Source: an uncultured Acetatifactor sp.
GTDB taxonomy: Bacteria > Bacillota > Clostridia > Lachnospirales > Lachnospiraceae
Reading direction: 5' to 3'
DNA length: 47,925 bases
Assembly (NCBI GenBank): GCA_947625475.1
Contig: CANQOL010000025.1
Span: forward strand, 1-47,925
The notes below the pieces were generated by a model, which worked only from the letters and a program-made list of their open reading frames with translations, was not told the DNA's origin and did no database searches. The first letter of the stretch is position 1. Every line of letters starts with the position of its first letter. Of this stretch, positions 43,259 to 47,925 are shown piece by piece. A program made the translations under genes and the position numbers.

Positions 43259-45517
43259 ATGTGTATCCACAGGAGAATCCCTCAATATGGAAGACTGATT
43301 TTGGCGCTGCTTTCCCTCTCTGTGATTCTTTGCTCCTGCTCCGGGAAAGAGCCGCCAAAGAGCGGGTCTGTGGGCGCTGACGCCGGCACTCCGAAGCAGG
43401 AGGCATCCCAAAGTCTGAACCGCGCTCCCGGAGGGTTCCTGGCAGATGCGGAGGTGAGCCTGGATTCCCCTCTCTACGCTTTAAGTTTCCAGCCCTGGGA
43501 TACCTGCCGCTATGGGGAAGAGTGGCATTATGATATCTATCGGCCCTTTGGCGGCAGGCTGTATCAGATGGAACGGTATCCTGAGGTGGAACGGCCTGCC
43601 GTACTGATCACCGTCACTGACCGGGAGGGGGAGCCCGTGCACAGTCTGGAGCTCACCCCCGCGGATCTGGGAGCCCTGGAGGGAAGCATGATTGTGGATA
43701 TGGATGTGCTGGGGGAAGACAGTTACGCCTTCCTGACGGCGCAGCTGGAGAGCCGGGAGAGGGCCCAGACGTCGGCATATGAGCTTTTCCTCACAGACGG
43801 GGAGGGCCGCGTAAAGGAACACAGAGATATGACGGACTTTTATCTGGAGGAGGGAGGCTTTACCCTCTGGGGCCAGGCTCAGTGTCTGGTGGACGGGGAA
43901 GGGTGCGTCTACGCATATTCCCAGGGCAGGATGCTGGTTGCGGATGAGACTGGCAAGATTCTTATGATCCGGGAGCTGGAGGGCGGCGACAGCTTTGGAA
44001 ATCCCGTCCGGGACGGGGAGGGGGCCTTCTATTTCCCCATTCATGAGGAAAATCGAACCACCCAAATTGTCTGTTTTGACAGGCAGACCGGAGCCCTTCA
44101 GACCCTGGCACGCCTTCCGGAGTATGTGCCCCAGCTCTATGGCATACTGGGAAGCCAGATCTACTATCAGACGGATGAGGGTATCGTCTGCTGGGATACC
44201 GCCTCCGGCCGCCGGGACCTGATCCTTTCTCTGGAAGAGAACGGATTTGTTTTAAACAGCTGGTCTTATCTGCTTCTTTCCCCGGGACAGGAGCCCGTGG
44301 TTTTGATTTTTGACAGCTACGAGAGTCTCCGGATTACCTTGGGGAAGGAGCCGCCCCAGACGGGGACTGCCCTGCAGGTGGTCAGCCTTCTGGGGGCTTA
44401 TGACCCCGGCCTGGAGGGAGCCGCTGTGGCCAGCCGCCGCAATGCTCTGTATGATTACACCTGGGAGAGCTATGAGGAAGAGAGCGATAGAAGCCGGATC
44501 CTGGCCCAGCTTACGGCGGGGGAGGGCCCGGACATTTTGTATCTCTCTCCGCAGGATATGGAGCTATTGGGCGAGAAGGGGGCCCTTGTGGATCTTCGCG
44601 GAGTGATCTCTCAGAAGACTTTGGATGCTCTGTTCCCGGTGGCGGTCGGGATCGGAACCAGAGGGGAAAATCTCTGGGGAATTCCGGACGAATTCTATGT
44701 GGAGAGCCTGGTTACCACCCGCGCCATCTGGCATGGGGATACCTGGACCCTTTCCGAGTTTCTGGATCTGGCGGACAATACGCCGGACCTGGTGGGGCTG
44801 GAATCTGCCCTGTCAGGAGAATCCGCCTTTTCCTTATTTATTTATCTGGCATGCCAGGATCTGACCCATTCCCCATTCATTGACTGGGAAAAGGGGGAGA
44901 GCCTGTTTGATTCGGAGGAATTTATCCGTCTGCTGCAGACGCTAAAGGAGAAGGGAGACGTTCCCAATCCCGGGGACCCATATCAGTATCAAAAATGGCT
45001 GGCAGAGGGGAAAATTTTGGCGGTACATACCTTCTTCAATCACCTGGGCGCACACAGTCTGATGCTGGAGCAGTATGGCGGCGACGCCTTTTTTGTGGGA
45101 TATCCCACGGGGACAGGGAACGGAAATTTTGGAAAAGCCGACGGTGTGTTTGCGGTCAGCAGAAACTGCAGGGATCTGGAGGCGGCCTCGGTGTATCTGG
45201 AGACGCTCCTTGGTGAGAGCACCCAAAGCAAAAAAGAGCAGCGGGTCTTGAAATCAAAACTTGCCGTAAGGCGTCAAAGCTGGGAGACAGATGCAGATTG
45301 GCTGAATGAGGATCAAGAGGAGAAGGCAAGGAGAGAAAACCTGATGAAGGATCAGGCGTTTCTGGAGAACTGCGTCCCCCTTCAAAATCCTCCGAAGGAG
45401 CTGAAGGATATGCTTTTGCAGGAGGTATCAGATTATCTGGCGGGAGACTATCCGGCTAAAGAGGCCGCGCGGATTATCGACAGCCGGGTGCAGCTGTATT
45501 TGGACGAGCACAAATAA
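43259..45517 (+). CDS. Orphan solute-binding lipoprotein with N-terminal propeller-like domain
   Basis: A 752-residue secreted protein. The signal peptide ends in the lipobox LCSC (Cys26 region, ILCSCSGKE). Residues about 60-340 contain repeated short beta motifs resembling a propeller (GQAQCLVDGEGCVYAYSQG; GRMLVADETGKIL), and 370-750 resemble an extracellular solute-binding domain (AQLTAGEGPDILYLSPQD; ENLWGIPDEFYVESLV). No permease lies beside it, so it may feed an importer elsewhere or act as a sensor. The ATG at 43259 lies 10 nt after AAGGAG; a TTG at 43232 in frame is less likely. The gene lies after a terminator and uses less biased codons than the uptake operon. Confidence 0.75.
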   Translation: MCIHRRIPQYGRLILALLSLSVILCSCSGKEPPKSGSVGADAGTPKQEASQSLNRAPGGFLADAEVSLDSPLYALSFQPWDTCRYGEEWHYDIYRPFGGRLYQMERYPEVERPAVLITVTDREGEPVHSLELTPADLGALEGSMIVDMDVLGEDSYAFLTAQLESRERAQTSAYELFLTDGEGRVKEHRDMTDFYLEEGGFTLWGQAQCLVDGEGCVYAYSQGRMLVADETGKILMIRELEGGDSFGNPVRDGEGAFYFPIHEENRTTQIVCFDRQTGALQTLARLPEYVPQLYGILGSQIYYQTDEGIVCWDTASGRRDLILSLEENGFVLNSWSYLLLSPGQEPVVLIFDSYESLRITLGKEPPQTGTALQVVSLLGAYDPGLEGAAVASRRNALYDYTWESYEEESDRSRILAQLTAGEGPDILYLSPQDMELLGEKGALVDLRGVISQKTLDALFPVAVGIGTRGENLWGIPDEFYVESLVTTRAIWHGDTWTLSEFLDLADNTPDLVGLESALSGESAFSLFIYLACQDLTHSPFIDWEKGESLFDSEEFIRLLQTLKEKGDVPNPGDPYQYQKWLAEGKILAVHTFFNHLGAHSLMLEQYGGDAFFVGYPTGTGNGNFGKADGVFAVSRNCRDLEAASVYLETLLGESTQSKKEQRVLKSKLAVRRQSWETDADWLNEDQEEKARRENLMKDQAFLENCVPLQNPPKELKDMLLQEVSDYLAGDYPAKEAARIIDSRVQLYLDEHK

Positions 45518-45918
45518 TTTCAGCTTCTGTTATCTGACCGCTGCCGGAAATGAGGTTTTGATTTGTCAATACGCAAAGTGAAAATTCAGTGAATATTCAC
45601 GTTTACACAGAACAAGTGAACTTTTCTTTGACAATTTTCTCTTACCTTTAATTTTGATGATTGTCAATAGGTTTACTCAATTCTTTTATCTGGCGCTCCA
45701 AATCCTGGATCCTGCCGTCGGAAACTCATTTCCGCCAGAATTGGCGGTGAGAAAATTTAGAAAATTTTATATTATACCTCCCTAGACAAGGGGGCCTGTA
45801 TCTGTTATACTGTCATTGTCTTTGGAAAATCGAGAGCATTTCTATAATCCACGCGGTTCCGCGGCATTTTTCTGAGACTACACTTTCTTATACCAAACAA
45901 CATAGGAGGAATCTGCTT
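45518..45918. other. AT-rich intergenic region before the Rpn genes
   Basis: A low-GC stretch of 401 nt. It contains a spaced inverted repeat with TTGACAATTTTC and GATTGTCAA (about 45628-45668), then at 45755-45778 an AT-rich tract that recurs before the second Rpn gene. A short frame on the minus strand near 45660-45735 ending in a stop encodes a coiled-coil-like tail, but is too short to assign. The promoter and leader of the Rpn gene follow. Confidence 0.6.
45783..45811 (+). promoter_or_regulatory. Promoter and leader of Rpn gene 1
   Basis: TAGACA (45783-45788), a 17-nt spacer and TATACT (45806-45811), with TGT immediately before the -10, make a strong extended sigma-A promoter. The leader contains CGCGGTTCCGCG (45852-45863) followed by CATTTTT, a short hairpin with a T run that may attenuate. 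The ribosome site TAGGAGGAA precedes the ATG at 45919. Confidence 0.75.
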
Positions 45919-46980
45919 ATGACACAGAACGAAGCAAGAGAAGTATCCAACCGGGAGGTGAAATCCAGCGCTTTCACCGCCTACTTCAGCGAACCGAAAA
46001 ATGCAGCCCAGCTGTATTCCGCGCTGGCCGGGGTGGAAACTGCCCCGGAGGACATCGTGATCCGCACCCTGGAGGGGGTGCTGTTCCTGGCCAGGAAAAA
46101 CGATCTGGCTTTCACGGTGAAAAACAAGGCTTTGGTCATTGCCGAACACCAATCAACCGTGAGTGAGAACATGCCTCTGCGGAGCGTGATCTACTATGGC
46201 CGGACCGTGGAAAAGCTCCTGGAGCCCCGGGCGCTCTACCATCAGAAGAGGATCCCGATCCCAACCCCGGAATTTTACATGTTCTACAACGGGGGAACCG
46301 CCCAGCCTTTGGAAAGAGTCCTGAAATTATCGGAGGCATATCTTGAAAAAACAGAGCATCCTATGTTAGAATGTGTGGTGAAAATGATCAATATCAACCT
46401 TCCGGCGAAGCATGAAATCCTGGAGGAATGCCGGCCCTTGTACGAGTACGCCTGGTTTATCCAGCGGGTGAGGGAGTATCAGGAGGAAGAGCTGGGGCGC
46501 GACGAGTCGATCCGGAAAGCGATCCTGGACTGCCAGAAGGAGGGGATCTTTGCGGAGTTTGTGCGTGAGCACGGAACGGAGGCGGTGAATATGCTGTACA
46601 CGCAGTTCAACATGGATGACGCCCTGGATGTAAGATACGAGGAAGGCGTGGAGGACGGATATGAAAAAGGCGTGTCCGCCGGAAGGGCCGAAGGAATCAC
46701 TGCTGGGAGGGCCGAAGGAATAGCCGCCGGAAGGGCCGAAGGAATAGCCGCCGGAAGGGCCGAGGGAATTACCGAGGGCATAGCCGAAGGAGAGCTGCGG
46801 CTGCTGATCCGTCAGGTCTGCGCGAAGCTGCGAAAAGGAGACACGCCGGATAAAATCGCGGAGGATCTGCTGGCAGATCAGGAGAAGGTTGACCGGATCT
46901 GCTCCGCTGCCGAAGCCTGCAGCTTTGACGAAAATGCCGTCTACGAAAATCTTCGGACAGGAGAAATGAATAATGACTAG
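45919..46980 (+). CDS. Rpn-family PD-(D/E)XK nuclease, complete copy
   Basis: A 353-residue protein of the Rpn/YhgA-like group (recombination-promoting nuclease, transposase-like DNase). The nuclease core shows Asp62 in ARKNDLAF and Glu76-x-Gln78 in VIAEHQST, the usual metal-binding set of this family. Residues about 250-293 form four GRAEGI-containing octapeptide repeats, encoded by a 24-bp DNA repeat. A helical tail completes the protein. Such genes are multi-copy and variable in gut Clostridia. It is followed after 232 nt by a near-identical copy. Confidence 0.85.
   Translation: MTQNEAREVSNREVKSSAFTAYFSEPKNAAQLYSALAGVETAPEDIVIRTLEGVLFLARKNDLAFTVKNKALVIAEHQSTVSENMPLRSVIYYGRTVEKLLEPRALYHQKRIPIPTPEFYMFYNGGTAQPLERVLKLSEAYLEKTEHPMLECVVKMININLPAKHEILEECRPLYEYAWFIQRVREYQEEELGRDESIRKAILDCQKEGIFAEFVREHGTEAVNMLYTQFNMDDALDVRYEEGVEDGYEKGVSAGRAEGITAGRAEGIAAGRAEGIAAGRAEGITEGIAEGELRLLIRQVCAKLRKGDTPDKIAEDLLADQEKVDRICSAAEACSFDENAVYENLRTGEMNND
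46678..46773 (+). repeat. Four 24-bp repeats inside Rpn gene 1
   Basis: Units start at 46678, 46702, 46726 and 46750, each close to GCCGGAAGGGCCGAAGGAAT plus four bases, with a degenerate extension to about 46794. They encode the octapeptide xAGRAEGI. Because the unit is a multiple of three, gain or loss by slippage changes tail length without breaking the frame. Confidence 0.9.
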
Positions 46981-47090
46981 GCATAACGCCTGGTTTCCAG
47001 TTCTCCCCTATAATCATTTTACGCATTAGAAAATTTTGGCGTTAGAAAATTTTAATATTATAACATTTCGACGAGGGATGTCTTATCTGT

Positions 47091-47096
47091 TATATT
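47091..47096 (+). promoter_or_regulatory. -10 region and leader of Rpn gene 2
   Basis: TATATT with TGT in front sits at the place of the first copy's -10; the -35 position reads TCGACG, a weaker match than TAGACA. The leader hairpin CGCGGTTCCGCG (47148-47159) and T run are preserved. The leader differs from copy 1 by insertion of an A-rich segment after AAAATCGA. Confidence 0.6.
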
Positions 47097-47212
47097 AATC
47101 ACTGTCTTTGGAAAATCGAAAAAAATCAAGAGCATTTCTATGATCCACGCGGTTCCGCGGCATTTTTCTGAGACTACAGCTTTATACATCAAACAATAGG
47201 AGGAATCTGCTT

Positions 47213-47925
47213 ATGACACAAAACGAAGCAAGAGAAGTATCTAACCGGGAGGTGAAATCCAGCGCTTTCACCGCTTACTTCAGCGAACCGAAAAATGCAG
47301 CCCAGCTGTATTCCGCGCTGGCCGGGGTGGAAACTGCCCCGGAGGACATCGTGATCCGCACCCTGGAGGGGGTGCTGTTCCTGGCCAGGAAAAACGATCT
47401 GGCTTTCACAGTGAAAAACAAAGCCCTGGTGATTGCCGAGCATCAATCGACTGTGAGTGAGAACATGCCCCTGCGGAGCGTGATCTACTATGGCCGGACC
47501 GTGGAGAAGCTCCTGGAGCCCCGGGCTCTCTACCATCAGAAGAGGATCCCGCTCCCAACCCCAGAGTTTTACATGTTCTACAACGGGGGAACCGCCCAGC
47601 CCCTGGAAAGAGTTCTGAAATTATCGGAAGCATATCTTGAAAAAACGGAGCACCCTATGTTAGAATGTGTGGTGAAAATGATCAACATCAACCTTCCGGC
47701 GAAGCATGAGATCCTGGAGGAATGCCGGCCCTTGTACGAGTACGCCTGGTTCATCCAGCGGGTGCGGGAGTATCAGGAGGAAGAGCTGGGGCGCGACGAA
47801 TCGATCCGGAAAGCGATTCTGGACTGCCAGAGGGAGGGAATCTTTGCGGAGTTTGTGCGGGAGCACGGAACGGAGGCGGTGAATATGCTGTACACGCAGT
47901 TCAACATGGATGACGCCCTGGATGT
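47213..47925 (+). CDS. Rpn-family nuclease, second copy, cut by the window end
   Basis: The first 237 codons of a near-duplicate of the preceding gene. Most differences are single bases (for example ATC to CTC in IPI/IPL, AAG to AGG in CQKEG/CQREG). The nuclease residues Asp62, Glu76 and Gln78 are kept. The repeat tail would lie just past the window end. The ribosome site TAGGAGGAA is identical to that of copy 1. The frame is open to the last base. Confidence 0.88.
   Translation, partial: MTQNEAREVSNREVKSSAFTAYFSEPKNAAQLYSALAGVETAPEDIVIRTLEGVLFLARKNDLAFTVKNKALVIAEHQSTVSENMPLRSVIYYGRTVEKLLEPRALYHQKRIPLPTPEFYMFYNGGTAQPLERVLKLSEAYLEKTEHPMLECVVKMININLPAKHEILEECRPLYEYAWFIQRVREYQEEELGRDESIRKAILDCQREGIFAEFVREHGTEAVNMLYTQFNMDDALD

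Noticed and set aside
45660..45735. Minus-strand 24-codon frame with a coiled-coil-like tail (DLERQIKELSKPIDNHQN)
   Set aside because: It could be a relic of a transposase or regulator, but it is too short and lacks a start; not reported as a gene.

Overview
The window looks like chromosome of a high-GC gut or rumen clostridium, most likely Lachnospiraceae. This is inferred from gene families (YIP1 and DUF5696 proteins inside sugar-ABC operons, LacI-sensor/GGDEF fusions, Rpn nucleases with GRAEGI tails), strong GGAGG ribosome sites and GTG/TTG starts. No rRNA or tRNA gene was seen. The identity is inferred from gene content only.

Layout. (1) 345-11621: a glucuronoarabinoxylan-degradation cluster on the + strand: GH8 reducing-end xylose-releasing enzyme, a lipoprotein GH43 with a CBM6-like tail, an SGNH esterase, a GH115 alpha-glucuronidase and two tandem GH43 paralogues, the second of which lacks the expected general-acid Glu. 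(2) 11634-17108: two ABC exporter half-transporters, each with an N-terminal soluble domain and a zinc ribbon, bracketing a DUF1854 protein. (3) 17152-20499: a large GH2. (4) 20526-21470 (-): an AraC regulator divergent from (5) 21850-35306: a sugar-uptake operon with two solute-binding proteins, two permease pairs, an NHL/TPR membrane protein, a YIP1 protein and a DUF5696 protein, without its own ATPase. (6) 35445-37498: two tandem U32-like paralogues. (7) 37517-38371 (-): DegV. (8) 38559-42891: a LacI-sensor/GGDEF protein and a GH3 beta-xylosidase. (9) 42918-45517: a gene remnant and an orphan solute-binding lipoprotein. (10) 45919-end: a tandem duplication of an Rpn nuclease, the second copy cut by the window end.

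Proposed joint working: the surface GH43 and other enzymes trim xylan, the two ABC importers bring decorated xylo-oligosaccharides in using a shared ATPase encoded elsewhere, and cytoplasmic GH115, esterase, GH43, GH8, GH2 and GH3 reduce them to monosaccharides. The AraC and LacI-like/GGDEF proteins are the likely sensors.

The most unusual signal is non-coding. A 74-nt core found between genes at 8.0 kb and 40.5 kb is the same at 73 of 74 positions, yet is enclosed by 27-30 bp inverted arms whose middle sequence is different in each copy while remaining self-complementary. Each copy lies in the middle of a 1.5-2.5 kb zone where the coding strand switches from G-rich to C-rich and back.
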